From: Alistipes sp.
GTDB taxonomy: Bacteria > Bacteroidota > Bacteroidia > Bacteroidales > Rikenellaceae
NCBI GenBank assembly: GCA_022782405.1
Contig: JALFNK010000009.1
Coordinates: forward strand, 97,892-161,891
Direction of reading: 5' to 3'
DNA length: 64,000 nucleotides
Part shown: piece by piece, positions 25,661 to 34,125 of the stretch
How positions within the stretch are numbered: position 1 is the first letter of the stretch
How the letters are laid out: each line of letters begins with the position of its first letter
Notes under the pieces: model-generated
What the model saw: the letters and a program-made list of their open reading frames with translations, nothing else
What the model was told of the DNA's origin: nothing
Databases searched by the model: none
Translations under genes and position numbers: made by a program

Positions 25661-26668
25661 TTATTTATCATACGCCTTGAGGAGCTTGCGCGCCTCCTTC
25701 TCGCCATCGGCATAGGCTTCGTCCATTGTAACCTCACGTCCGTCGCGTTCGAGACTCATGTTCGAAGCCTTCATGAAGGTGAAGATCTCGAGAGTCTCCT
25801 CCTTCGATATGGGACTTACGCCGCTCTTGAAATAACGCAGAATCTCATCGAGGAGCACCTTGTACCCGGCATATCCGCCGGCTGCGACGGTGCCCTTCTC
25901 CGTGAAGACCGTACCGCCATAGACGGCCGGGCCCTTGACCACGGCGCGGAAGGTTCCGAGACGCCCGTCATTCCAACAGCCCGAAACGATGTCGCCCATC
26001 GGCGAATGGATGCGGCTCACGGCTTCGCATCCCGTACCCAGGATCGTGTAAAGTGTTTCGACGCCATGGATGCCGTAAAACCCGAAGTCGGGATGCGTAG
26101 GCTCCACGGTGTGAGGCGAGTAGCAGTCGGCGCCGAGGATCTTGCCGAACTCTCCGCGGCGCAGGGCGGCATTCTGCGGCGAATAGCGCAACGCCGACGA
26201 GGTGAAGACGCTCGCGCCGTAGCGCTCGGCCATCTCATAGATGGCGATGGCCTCACCCAGCGTCGCGCCCAGCGGCTTGTCGATGTAACAGATCTTCCCC
26301 GAACGGAAAACCTCGACCGCCTGCTCGAGGTGCATGCGTCCGTCGTTCGTCTCGAGCAACACGCAATCGACCTTGTCGAGCAGCTCGGCGATCGACTCGG
26401 TGATCTCCACGCCGAATTTCTTGACGGTCTCGATATAGCCAGGAATGCGGTCGCGGCTCGTGGGAATCGTCGTCGATCCGTAGGGATAGGCTGCCACAAC
26501 CTCGAATTCGCGGGCGAGCGGATCATCCGACGTGCCGTTAAGCAGTTCGGTAAAGGCGGTGGAATGCGACGTATCGAGACCGATAATGCCGATACGGATC
26601 ACCTCCTGGGCCCGTACGGTGAAGAACGCGGAGAGGAGGCAGGCGATGGTGATAATCAGTTTTTTCAT
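25661..26668 (-). CDS. Exported Gfo/Idh/MocA oxidoreductase
   Basis: 335 residues with a Sec signal peptide (MKKLIITIACLLSAFFTVRAQ). RIGIIGLDTSHSTAFTELLN replaces the usual glycine loop, with Asp-Thr-Ser-His, a variant seen in other periplasmic family members. YIDKPLGATLGEAI supplies the family Lys. DFGFYGIHGVETLYTILG resembles the C-terminal active-site helix. It is 19 bases upstream of the previous gene and 28 downstream of nagB. Role in sugar modification or NAD-dependent cleavage is inferred from the locus. Confidence 0.82.
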   Translation of the reverse strand: MKKLIITIACLLSAFFTVRAQEVIRIGIIGLDTSHSTAFTELLNGTSDDPLAREFEVVAAYPYGSTTIPTSRDRIPGYIETVKKFGVEITESIAELLDKVDCVLLETNDGRMHLEQAVEVFRSGKICYIDKPLGATLGEAIAIYEMAERYGASVFTSSALRYSPQNAALRRGEFGKILGADCYSPHTVEPTHPDFGFYGIHGVETLYTILGTGCEAVSRIHSPMGDIVSGCWNDGRLGTFRAVVKGPAVYGGTVFTEKGTVAAGGYAGYKVLLDEILRYFKSGVSPISKEETLEIFTFMKASNMSLERDGREVTMDEAYADGEKEARKLLKAYDK

Positions 26669-26696
26669 GGGTGCAGTTTTAATCGGTTCATAAACA

Positions 26697-27488
26697 TCAG
26701 CAGTCGGCGGGAAGCAATCGGGCGCTTTCGGCGGTCAGATAGAGCCGCGCATGCTCCTCGCGGCGCAGGACACTGGCCGGGCAGCGCTCCGATACGGCCC
26801 CGCAGACCGTATGGTAGACCGCATCGGCCTTGCTGGCAAAGGGCACAATGCAGAAGAGCCATTTGCCCCGCAGCAAGGCGGGAATCGTCAGCGTCAGCGC
26901 CTCGGAAGGAACCAGCTCGAGCCGCTCGAAGCACTTTTCATTGACCTGCTGCTGACGGCAGACGGGGTCGAGTGCCACGACCTTGACCAGCTTCGGATCG
27001 TTGAAATCCGCCACATCGGGGTCATTGAAGGCGATATGTCCGTTTTCGCCGATGCCCATGCAGACGATATCGGTCGGATAGCGCTCCAGCAAGGCGGCAT
27101 AGCGGGCGCATTCGGCCTCCTGATCGGGAGCCTTGCCATTGAGACAGTGTACGGAGCGGAACGGCACACGGTCGAAGATCCTCTCACGCAGGAACCGCGC
27201 AAAGCTCTGCGGCGCCGTCGCATCCAGCCCGATATATTCATCCATATGGAACGCGTTGATCCGCGTCCAGTCGATACGGCGGTCGGCGATCAGGCTCTCC
27301 AGAAAAGCCTCCTGCGAAGGGGCTGCGGCAAAGATCATATTGACCTCCTCCTGCCCCTCGAGCAACTCGATGATCTTTGCGGCCACGTCATCGGCAGCGG
27401 CACAACCCATCTCCCGGGTTGTTGGGAACACTTCGACATTCAGGAAATCCCGGCGGAATTTCCGACTATTATTCGGTATAGAGCACAT
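26697..27488 (-). CDS. nagB: Glucosamine-6-phosphate deaminase
   Basis: NagB converts glucosamine 6-phosphate to fructose 6-phosphate and ammonia. 263 residues with the family strings MIFAAAPSQEAFL (phosphate loop), FHMDEYIGL (catalytic Asp), MGIGENGHIAFNDP (Asp/His pair) and LTIPALL near the C-terminus. It begins inside nagA (20-base overlap), giving coupled translation. The N-terminal 16 residues before VEVFPTTREMG lie in the overlap and are unusual, but no later in-frame ATG precedes the conserved block. Confidence 0.92.
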   Translation of the reverse strand: MCSIPNNSRKFRRDFLNVEVFPTTREMGCAAADDVAAKIIELLEGQEEVNMIFAAAPSQEAFLESLIADRRIDWTRINAFHMDEYIGLDATAPQSFARFLRERIFDRVPFRSVHCLNGKAPDQEAECARYAALLERYPTDIVCMGIGENGHIAFNDPDVADFNDPKLVKVVALDPVCRQQQVNEKCFERLELVPSEALTLTIPALLRGKWLFCIVPFASKADAVYHTVCGAVSERCPASVLRREEHARLYLTAESARLLPADC

Positions 27489-28656
27489 GGCCTTCGGATA
27501 TTGTGGTTGCTACATGAATCTGTGAATCGAATACGACGATATCGGCATCCTTGCCTTCGTCGAGCGAGCCTTTGCGGGCCTCCAGACCGAGGATCCGCGC
27601 CGGCGTAAGGGTCATCATCCGTACGGCTTCGACAAGCGGCACACCGGCCACCTGAATCATCGTACGAACCAGACGGTCGGTCGTGGCAACGCTGCCGGCA
27701 AAGGCCGAGCGGTCGGGCAACTTGGCCACACCCTCCTCGATCACCACGCGCTGTCCGTTGCGCAGACTGCCGAGGATCGACTCGCCGTCGGGCATGCCCG
27801 CACCGCGCATCGCATCGGTGCAGAGGGCCGTACGGTCGGCACCCTTGAACTTGTAGACGAAGCGCAGCAGCGCCTCGGGAAGATGCACGCCGTCGGCAAT
27901 GATCTCCACGGTCATCGCATCGATCAGATAGGCGGCCTCGACGGCGCCGGCATATCGGTGGGCATTGCGCCGCGTTACGGACGACATGGCCGAATAGAGA
28001 TGCGTCATATGCGTATATCCCGCCTCATAGGCCCGGGCCACCTCATCATAGACGGCATCGGTATGTGCCACGGAAGCCAGCACGCCACGGCGGCGCAGCT
28101 CGCGTCCCATTTCGAAGGCGCCATCCAGTTCGGGAGCGACGCTCCAACGGATGATCTCGGGGGCTGCTCCGAGAATCGCCTCATACTCTTCGCGGCGGGG
28201 AGTCTTCAGGTAGTGCGGATCCTGGGCGCCGCTCTGCCGGGGCGAGAAGTAGGGCCCCTCAAGATGCAGGCCCAACAGTTTGGCACCGCGCTCGTTGCGC
28301 CGGTCGGCCTCGCGGAACACTTCAAAAACACGGTAGAGCTCTTCGTCGGTACAGGTCAGCGTCGTGGGGACGAGCGCCGTGGTACCGTAACGCGCATGGG
28401 TTTCGGCAGCACCGAGAAAGGCCTCGACCGTACCGTCCATGAAATCGTGCCCGCCTCCGCCGTGCACATGCATGTCTATGAATCCCGGAGCGATATACCC
28501 TCCCCGGGCGTCGATGACCCGGTCGCCCGCCTCGGGAACAACCGCATCCGCGGGCAGGATCTGTTCGATGCGGCCGTCGCGGCAGACGACCGCCATGCCG
28601 GATTCGATCCGCGTCGGGCGGATCACACTTCCGTTTGTCAGAATCAGTCGTTCCAT
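27469..28656 (-). CDS. nagA: N-acetylglucosamine-6-phosphate deacetylase
   Basis: NagA removes acetate from GlcNAc-6-phosphate in the cytoplasm. 395-residue amidohydrolase with GFIDMHVHGGGGHDFMD (metal-site H-x-H), LVPTTLTC, LLGLHLEGPYFSP (metal Glu), ASVAHTDA, THLYSAMS, and the catalytic Asp in CTDAMRGAGMPDG. Overlaps nagB and starts one base from the end of the permease gene, so the three are one transcript. No GlcNAc kinase is in the window, so phosphorylation must be done by a gene elsewhere. Confidence 0.94.
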   Translation of the reverse strand: MERLILTNGSVIRPTRIESGMAVVCRDGRIEQILPADAVVPEAGDRVIDARGGYIAPGFIDMHVHGGGGHDFMDGTVEAFLGAAETHARYGTTALVPTTLTCTDEELYRVFEVFREADRRNERGAKLLGLHLEGPYFSPRQSGAQDPHYLKTPRREEYEAILGAAPEIIRWSVAPELDGAFEMGRELRRRGVLASVAHTDAVYDEVARAYEAGYTHMTHLYSAMSSVTRRNAHRYAGAVEAAYLIDAMTVEIIADGVHLPEALLRFVYKFKGADRTALCTDAMRGAGMPDGESILGSLRNGQRVVIEEGVAKLPDRSAFAGSVATTDRLVRTMIQVAGVPLVEAVRMMTLTPARILGLEARKGSLDEGKDADIVVFDSQIHVATTISEGHVLYTE

Positions 28657-28657
28657 A

Positions 28658-29989
28658 TCATGCGCGGTTTTGTGCCCGTTGCCAGGGCCAGTGTTCGATC
28701 TTGTACCCTTTCAGAGCGAAGAAAAGCAGATAGAGGAAGCAGGGAATAAGTACCCAGTAGCCGAGCCGCATGCCCCAGTGCTGGGAGACGAATCCGTAGA
28801 GGAGCGGCAGAATGGCATTGCCGCAGAGGCCCATGATAAGCAGCGAGGAGCCGAGCTTCGTATAACGGCCCAGGCCCCGGATTGCCAGCGGCCAGACGCC
28901 TGCATAGATCAGAGCGTTGGGAAGGCCCAGCAAATTGAGGAAGAAGATCGAGGCATTGGCCCGGATTCCGAAAAGCGTAACCTCGAAATCGGCCAGAACG
29001 ACGCCCAGAGCGAAGAGCAGGCCCAGTGAGGCGCAGACCAGCAGCGCACGCTTCTGGGACATGTACTTCGGGATGAGGACAATGCCCGAGAGGAAGCCGA
29101 GCATCGTGCAGGTCAGCGTGATGGAGGGGAAAACCTTTGCCTCGACAACGCCGATGCCCATCGAACCGGCATAGTTGATGATCGTGTCAATGGCTACGAC
29201 CTGCGCTCCGACCTGGCAGAAGATTGCCAGCGCACCGAGCCACAGATAGGGATAGTCGAACAGGCTCCGGCGCCCGGAGGTATCCTCCGCAGAGGCAGCA
29301 TTCTGCTCATCGGTATTGATTTCGGGCAGCACCGAATAGCGGATGCCGATACCTACCAGCAGCAACAGGACACCCAGCACGCTGTAAGGCACGATAACCC
29401 GGCGGATCAGGCCGTCGAGCACGGCACTCTGCGTCGCGGCATCTAGCGCGCCGGATTCGATCTGCGCGAAAAGCTCGCTGTCGCCGGGTTTGAGGATCAG
29501 GGCGGCAAGGATCAGCGGAGCGATAATGCCGGCGGTCTTGTTGCAGACACCCATGATGCTCATGCGCTGCGCGGCACTGTCGATCGGACCGATGATCGTA
29601 ACATAGGGATTGGCCGCCGTCTGCAGGATCGCCAGGCCCGTACCTATCGAGAAAAGCCCGAGCAGGAAGACCTCGAACTGCCGCGAAAGGGCCGCCGGAA
29701 CGAAGATAAAGGCGCCGATCGCAGTAAGCATGAAGCCGTACATGATGCCTCGTTTGAAGCCCACCCGCTTCAGCAGGATGCCCGACGGAATCGCCATGAT
29801 GAAATAGGCGATATAAAAGGCAAAGGAGACGAAATAGGATTCGAAATGCGTCAGTTCGCAGCAGATTCTGAAATAAGGGATCAGAATGGAGTTCACCCAC
29901 GAAACTGCGCCGAAGATGAAGAACATACCGGCCAGAATACCCAAAGAGACGAGGTATGTACGCCGGGATGAAGTGTTGGGGTTGGTCAT
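28658..29989 (-). CDS. FHS/FucP-type sugar:proton symporter (probable GlcNAc permease)
   Basis: 443 residues, twelve predicted membrane helices. GILAGMFFIFGAVSWVNSILIP, AYFIMAIPSGILLKRVGFKRGI and LQTAANPYVTIIGP are signatures of the fucose/glucose-galactose permease family. Direct linkage to nagA and nagB suggests N-acetylglucosamine (NagP-like) or a related amino sugar. The ATG at 29989 (MTNPNTSSRR) fits family N-termini better than the in-frame ATG at 30070. First gene of the second catabolic block. A variant -7 box, TACTTTTA on the minus strand at 30018-30025, could drive it. Confidence 0.88.
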   Translation of the reverse strand: MTNPNTSSRRTYLVSLGILAGMFFIFGAVSWVNSILIPYFRICCELTHFESYFVSFAFYIAYFIMAIPSGILLKRVGFKRGIMYGFMLTAIGAFIFVPAALSRQFEVFLLGLFSIGTGLAILQTAANPYVTIIGPIDSAAQRMSIMGVCNKTAGIIAPLILAALILKPGDSELFAQIESGALDAATQSAVLDGLIRRVIVPYSVLGVLLLLVGIGIRYSVLPEINTDEQNAASAEDTSGRRSLFDYPYLWLGALAIFCQVGAQVVAIDTIINYAGSMGIGVVEAKVFPSITLTCTMLGFLSGIVLIPKYMSQKRALLVCASLGLLFALGVVLADFEVTLFGIRANASIFFLNLLGLPNALIYAGVWPLAIRGLGRYTKLGSSLLIMGLCGNAILPLLYGFVSQHWGMRLGYWVLIPCFLYLLFFALKGYKIEHWPWQRAQNRA

Positions 29990-30091
29990 AAATTGTTTTA
30001 AGGTTGCTTTCGGTGAATAAAAGTAGTGCTTTTCGGCCGGTTTCCGACCATGAAAAGCGTAAAGGCTCATTCAAAAAACGTCGTTATCCCC

Positions 30092-30156
30092 TCATATCGC
30101 AATATGACGGATCGGATGCGTGTCGGGTGCGGTATTCCGAATATCGGCCGCACCCG
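30092..30156. other. Inverted repeats in the gap between the two catabolic blocks
   Basis: Two hairpins lie in the 174-base gap. CGGGTGCGG (30124-30132) pairs with CCGCACCCG (30148-30156), with TATTC/GAATA inside, close to the end of the upstream DUF4855 gene; it has no T tract. TCATAT-CGCA-ATATGA (30092-30107) lies upstream of the possible permease promoter and could be an operator. Confidence 0.4.
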
Positions 30157-30163
30157 GCACGAT

Positions 30164-31354
30164 TCACTGTGCGGTCCGGATCGGACAGGTAACGACGAAC
30201 TGGCAGAACTCATGGTAGAGCTCCTTGTCGGCCGGATCCGAGGAATTTTTCAAGACCCGCAGCGACTGGCCGCCCTGGTAGTAGGCCAGTCGCTTGTCCG
30301 ACCAGACGCCGTGACGGCGAAATGCCGACATGTAGTCCCGAAGCCGGTAGGCCATACCCCGGCTGTTGAGCGCATTGTCGTCGAACTCCAGTTCGAGCTG
30401 CATCTCCGCTGCAGCGGCCATCTCGCAGGCTTCGTCCAGACGCGATTCGGGAACCGACTCGCTGAAGAAGTAGTTGGGCTGCAGGTAGGCACAGTGGAAT
30501 CCGTAGGTCTTCCATTGCCGGGCTCCGTTGGCGTTGAAGTAGGGAATCCAGTTGAAACTCTCATTCAGGTCATCGAGATATGCAGCTACCGTTCCGATGA
30601 TACTGCTCGTATCCGACGCCTTCTCGGCCAGCCAGTAGAAGCCGCCCAGTTCGACATGTGCATAGTTGCGCCGGTCAAACTCGGCACGCACCGTATCGAT
30701 GAACCATTGGCAGGCACGCACCCGGTCGTTCACATCCGAAAAATCGAGCGACCGGCCATCGACGCTGCCCCAGTACTCCGTTACCTTCGAATCGACATCG
30801 CGATAGAGGATCGGTTCGGGAATGGAGATGACGACACGTCGTTTGACGGCCGGTTCGCCAAGGGTTGCAGCAGCCGTAGCAACGACCTGCTCCAGGGCGC
30901 CGATTCCCGTTTCATCGGCAAAGTAATAGTCGATCAGGCGCTGCCAATCCTCGCGTGTCGCCGAGCGGAGCGGCTGGTTGTTATAGGTATAACCGTTGGC
31001 GAACTTCACGCCGGCACCCTCCCCGACCGCGGGATCCATGATTTCGAGCAACAGGAACCCGTCGAAGAGCCAGTGCGTCTTTCCGTCCGTATCCGTATAG
31101 GTAACGTAATCCGAAAGGCGTTCCGCATCCCAGGCATAGGGATCACGATGGTGTCCTCCGCCATAGAGCAGCACCAGATCCGTAACGGAAGGGACCTCCT
31201 GGCGGGCCGATTCCCAGTCATAAGGCTCGGCCGTAAGCGGATCGGGGGTCTCGGGCTTGTAATGAGGCGGCGAAGCGTGTTTCTCCTCGGAACAGGAGGT
31301 GCTCAACAGCGCGAATGCACACAGAAGCAAGGTCGATAAAAACGGTCGCATCAT
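30164..31354 (-). CDS. DUF4855 lipoprotein
   Basis: 396 residues. The signal ends in LLSTSC, a lipobox, so the mature protein is membrane-anchored. One DUF4855 domain fills the rest: DLVLLYGGGHHRD, HWLFDGFLLLEI, GGFYWLAEKASD, WIPYFNANGARQW, CAYLQPNYFFSE, LELEFDD and RLAYYQGGQSL. These parallel the 18674 protein one for one, but without the GH16-like tail. A glycosidase-like TIM barrel is likely; repeated Glu/Asp positions (LELEFDD) are candidate catalytic residues. One base separates it from the SGNH gene upstream. Last gene of the SusC-led block. Confidence 0.8.
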   Translation of the reverse strand: MMRPFLSTLLLCAFALLSTSCSEEKHASPPHYKPETPDPLTAEPYDWESARQEVPSVTDLVLLYGGGHHRDPYAWDAERLSDYVTYTDTDGKTHWLFDGFLLLEIMDPAVGEGAGVKFANGYTYNNQPLRSATREDWQRLIDYYFADETGIGALEQVVATAAATLGEPAVKRRVVISIPEPILYRDVDSKVTEYWGSVDGRSLDFSDVNDRVRACQWFIDTVRAEFDRRNYAHVELGGFYWLAEKASDTSSIIGTVAAYLDDLNESFNWIPYFNANGARQWKTYGFHCAYLQPNYFFSESVPESRLDEACEMAAAAEMQLELEFDDNALNSRGMAYRLRDYMSAFRRHGVWSDKRLAYYQGGQSLRVLKNSSDPADKELYHEFCQFVVTCPIRTAQ

Positions 31355-31355
31355 A

Positions 31356-32432
31356 TTATTTCAGAACTTTTCGGAGCACGGGATAGAGCAGATCGGCATA
31401 ACGCATCATGCCCAGATCGGTGAAATGGATGCCATCGACGGTCGCCTCTCCGTCGTCGCCCAGCATATGGTCCGACGAAACGTAATAGATATTGCGCTCA
31501 CCCTCCTTCTTCAGCTGCCGGAAGATCCGCTCGTGCGTTTCGTTAAGTTCGCGGACCGATTTGGCAGCACTTGTACTGAAGAGCATGTGCGGATAGTTCG
31601 GGTCCTCGACGAATATGATCGGCGTGTCGGGATGCCGTTCGCGCAGAATGCGGTAGAAGGGAATCATCTTGGTCTCCATCTGCTCGACGGTAACGTTCGG
31701 TACGAAGTCGAGGACAAAGACGCCGGCATCGACCTCGGCCATCAGTTCGGCGATCTCCAGATCGAGCTGCCCGTTGCCGCTGAACCCGAGGTTGATCGCC
31801 TCGCGGTTCAGACGGCGCGAAAGAATGTTCGTATGGGCCATGCCGGGACGCGTGGCACAGCCGCCCTGCAGGATGCTCGTTCCGTAGAAGACGATCGGCT
31901 TCTCACGCACGGGCTCCGCAAGGCGCGGCGCCGAGATCTCCGCCGTGGCATCGACCCCGATCGAAAGGCTGTCCACTCCGTCGTAGAGCGGCAGGTAGAG
32001 GATGAACTCGCGCTCCTCGGGAAGCATCGTCGAGATGATCGTCGTTTCGTTGTCCGAGCCGTTGGGACGGGCGCTGTTCACGAAACGCCACTCCTTCCCC
32101 ACGCGGGCATAGAGATCCAGGCCGCGGATACCCGTAGGCGTCATGTGGTTCATCGAGTTGCCGAACGAATTTTTCCACCGCACGGCAATGGCCGTGGAAT
32201 TGCTGCGGAAACGAATGGCCAGACCCGCCGAATTGAGCCCCAGATTCCATACCGGATCGCGCGTAACCCCCTTCAGCGACTCGGGAAGACGGGTGTAACG
32301 GCGGTAGGTATGCTCCACGGCCTTGCCGTAAAGCGGAAACTCTGCGGCATCATGGTATACCAATTGTGCCGATGCCCAACAAGGCAAGATCAATCCGACA
32401 AGAAGGAGCAGATAAGCAAGATTCTTTTTCAT
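31356..32432 (-). CDS. SGNH/GDSL-family esterase, exported
   Basis: 358 residues with a signal peptide (to about residue 22). An N-terminal beta-sandwich (about 25-170, LYARVGKEWRFVNSARPNG, FILYLPLYDGVDSLSIG) is followed by an SGNH hydrolase domain: nucleophile Ser in FYGTSILQGGCATRPG, Gly/Asn block NLGFSGNGQLD, FVEDPNYPH, and catalytic Asp-His in DGIHFTDLG. This architecture is typical of carbohydrate deacetylases such as sialate or xylan O-acetylesterases in utilisation loci. It probably removes acyl decorations from the target glycan in the periplasm. It has its own -7 box at 32472. Confidence 0.86.
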   Translation of the reverse strand: MKKNLAYLLLLVGLILPCWASAQLVYHDAAEFPLYGKAVEHTYRRYTRLPESLKGVTRDPVWNLGLNSAGLAIRFRSNSTAIAVRWKNSFGNSMNHMTPTGIRGLDLYARVGKEWRFVNSARPNGSDNETTIISTMLPEEREFILYLPLYDGVDSLSIGVDATAEISAPRLAEPVREKPIVFYGTSILQGGCATRPGMAHTNILSRRLNREAINLGFSGNGQLDLEIAELMAEVDAGVFVLDFVPNVTVEQMETKMIPFYRILRERHPDTPIIFVEDPNYPHMLFSTSAAKSVRELNETHERIFRQLKKEGERNIYYVSSDHMLGDDGEATVDGIHFTDLGMMRYADLLYPVLRKVLK

Positions 32433-32471
32433 GAACAGGTATCTTTATAAATAAAATAACGCAAAGCGTCC

Positions 32472-32479
32472 CAAAGATA
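32472..32479 (-). promoter_or_regulatory. Internal -7 element for the SGNH-DUF4855 pair
   Basis: TATCTTTG on the minus strand, 40 bases ahead of the ATG at 32432 and directly after the stop of the preceding gene. Confidence 0.55.
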
Positions 32480-32490
32480 CAAAACTTTTA

Positions 32491-34104
32491 TCACTTTTTA
32501 AAGAATCCCATCGTGGAAACGACAGCCCGGCTCGCCTCGGCGGTCGTGTCGTTCAGATGCTCGCCGTCGATAACCATACCCGTGGAACCTCCGCCGTCGA
32601 AATTCACGGCATCCGTACATCCCAGTCCCTTCATGATGGCGGCCAACTCGGTCAGCGTGGCCCCGCCGCTCGAAGCGACACGTCCGTCGCAGATGAAGAA
32701 GATGATACGGCCGTCCTCCGTGCGGCCCACGGCCGTGCGGTCGGGCGACACGCCGACACCGAAAATATCGTACGGCATGATCTCGAAGTTGCTCAGATAA
32801 TAATCCGCACCTTTCGAAGTGAGCGTGAAGTCGAACGGACACTTCCCGTCCTTGAGCAGTACGGGTCCGGCGCTCAACGCATACCGGGGCGACCAGGTCA
32901 CTGCCGCGGTCGGATTTTCGGCGTTCACGACATCGTACTTGGCTTCGCCCTTGACCGAAGGAAGCGGGCGGTCGAAATAACGGGCTGCGCCCTGGGCATC
33001 CGTCCCGGCCCAATATACGGCGGGGTTTCCCGAGGCATCGACGCCAAAGAGACCACGCGTTACGTTGTACATCGAGTTGTACTCCTCGGTATCGGAGGTC
33101 TTCAACGATCCACGGACGGCCGAAATCGCCCCTGTTGCCACAGCATCGACCACGGCAAGTCCCGTATGGCGTCCGTTGTAGAAGTAACCGCCGTTGATCA
33201 TCACATAGCAGTCGCCGCCGAAAGCCGCCGACTGCTCCTCGATCGTCGCCGCACCGTCGGGAACCAGTACGCGGAACTCGACATTGCCTTTCGAGAGGTC
33301 GGCCACGGCATACCAGGCATGGAAGCTGTGCCCGTTGAGCTGATCCGTCGTCTCGTAGAGTTCGATCTCCGCGGGAAGCGACGTACGCGAAAGTTTCGTC
33401 CAGTTGAACGTAATCGCATCGGGAGCTGCAGCCAGCGATGCGGTCGTAGCGGCGCTATAGTAGGCCGCACCGCCCTCGATGACGAAGGCACGGACCGTAT
33501 ACTCCTTGCCGTATTCGAGCAGTACGTTGGGAATGGCCTGCAGAATAGGCTCGTCTCCCGAGATCGCAGGGCCGTACTGCACGGCATCATCGATTGTGGG
33601 AGTACCCTCCGCACTCCAGCAAAGGCCCCAGCGGGCATCGGCCGAAGCATTCTCTATCCGATAGGATACGGCCAGGCAACTTGACGTGGAGGTTGTGCCG
33701 CCCACCAGTGAAACGGTCGGCAGATCGGCCGACGGAACAAGCGTATAGAGTTCATAGATGACGCGCGAGTCATACGCCTCCGAGGCACCCTTTCCCTGCA
33801 CGCCGAAGAAGTAGCTGCCTCCGTCCTCAAGTCCTTCGTTCACCGTAAACTGGGTTACGTCGGCTTCGACCGATCCGGCAATCCACCGGTTCGAAGCATC
33901 TGCCGCCTCGCGAACCCAAACGTCGAAACCCGTTTCGTTCGAGCTGTTGTCCTGCCACGTTACGCGGACCGAGGTGGCATCCACCCGCTCGATTACAATT
34001 CCCGAAGGCGCCGTAACACTACCGCCGGACTTCGGCTCATCGTCGCTTTCCCCACATGCTACGCATGCACATACGGCCATCAAGGCCCAAAATGCTGTTT
34101 TCAT
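32491..34104 (-). CDS. Phosphodiester glycosidase (NAGPA domain) lipoprotein with fibronectin-like domain
   Basis: 537 residues. The lipoprotein signal ends CACVAC. A fibronectin type III-like domain (about 33-120, APSGIVIERVDATSVRVTWQ) and a second beta domain (about 128-225) precede the NAGPA domain (about 235-537), which is related to the human enzyme that removes the GlcNAc cap from GlcNAc-1-phosphodiester-mannose. Hallmarks: YVMINGGYFYNGRHTG, RTEDGRIIFFICDG and NFDGGGSTGMVIDG (501-514). It predicts cleavage of a sugar-1-phosphodiester, for example GlcNAc-1-P linked to another sugar, on the cell surface or periplasm. Clustering with GH20 and nagAB supports GlcNAc as the leaving sugar. Confidence 0.87.
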   Translation of the reverse strand: MKTAFWALMAVCACVACGESDDEPKSGGSVTAPSGIVIERVDATSVRVTWQDNSSNETGFDVWVREAADASNRWIAGSVEADVTQFTVNEGLEDGGSYFFGVQGKGASEAYDSRVIYELYTLVPSADLPTVSLVGGTTSTSSCLAVSYRIENASADARWGLCWSAEGTPTIDDAVQYGPAISGDEPILQAIPNVLLEYGKEYTVRAFVIEGGAAYYSAATTASLAAAPDAITFNWTKLSRTSLPAEIELYETTDQLNGHSFHAWYAVADLSKGNVEFRVLVPDGAATIEEQSAAFGGDCYVMINGGYFYNGRHTGLAVVDAVATGAISAVRGSLKTSDTEEYNSMYNVTRGLFGVDASGNPAVYWAGTDAQGAARYFDRPLPSVKGEAKYDVVNAENPTAAVTWSPRYALSAGPVLLKDGKCPFDFTLTSKGADYYLSNFEIMPYDIFGVGVSPDRTAVGRTEDGRIIFFICDGRVASSGGATLTELAAIMKGLGCTDAVNFDGGGSTGMVIDGEHLNDTTAEASRAVVSTMGFFKK

Positions 34105-34125
34105 AAAGTTGTCGTATTTTAGGTT

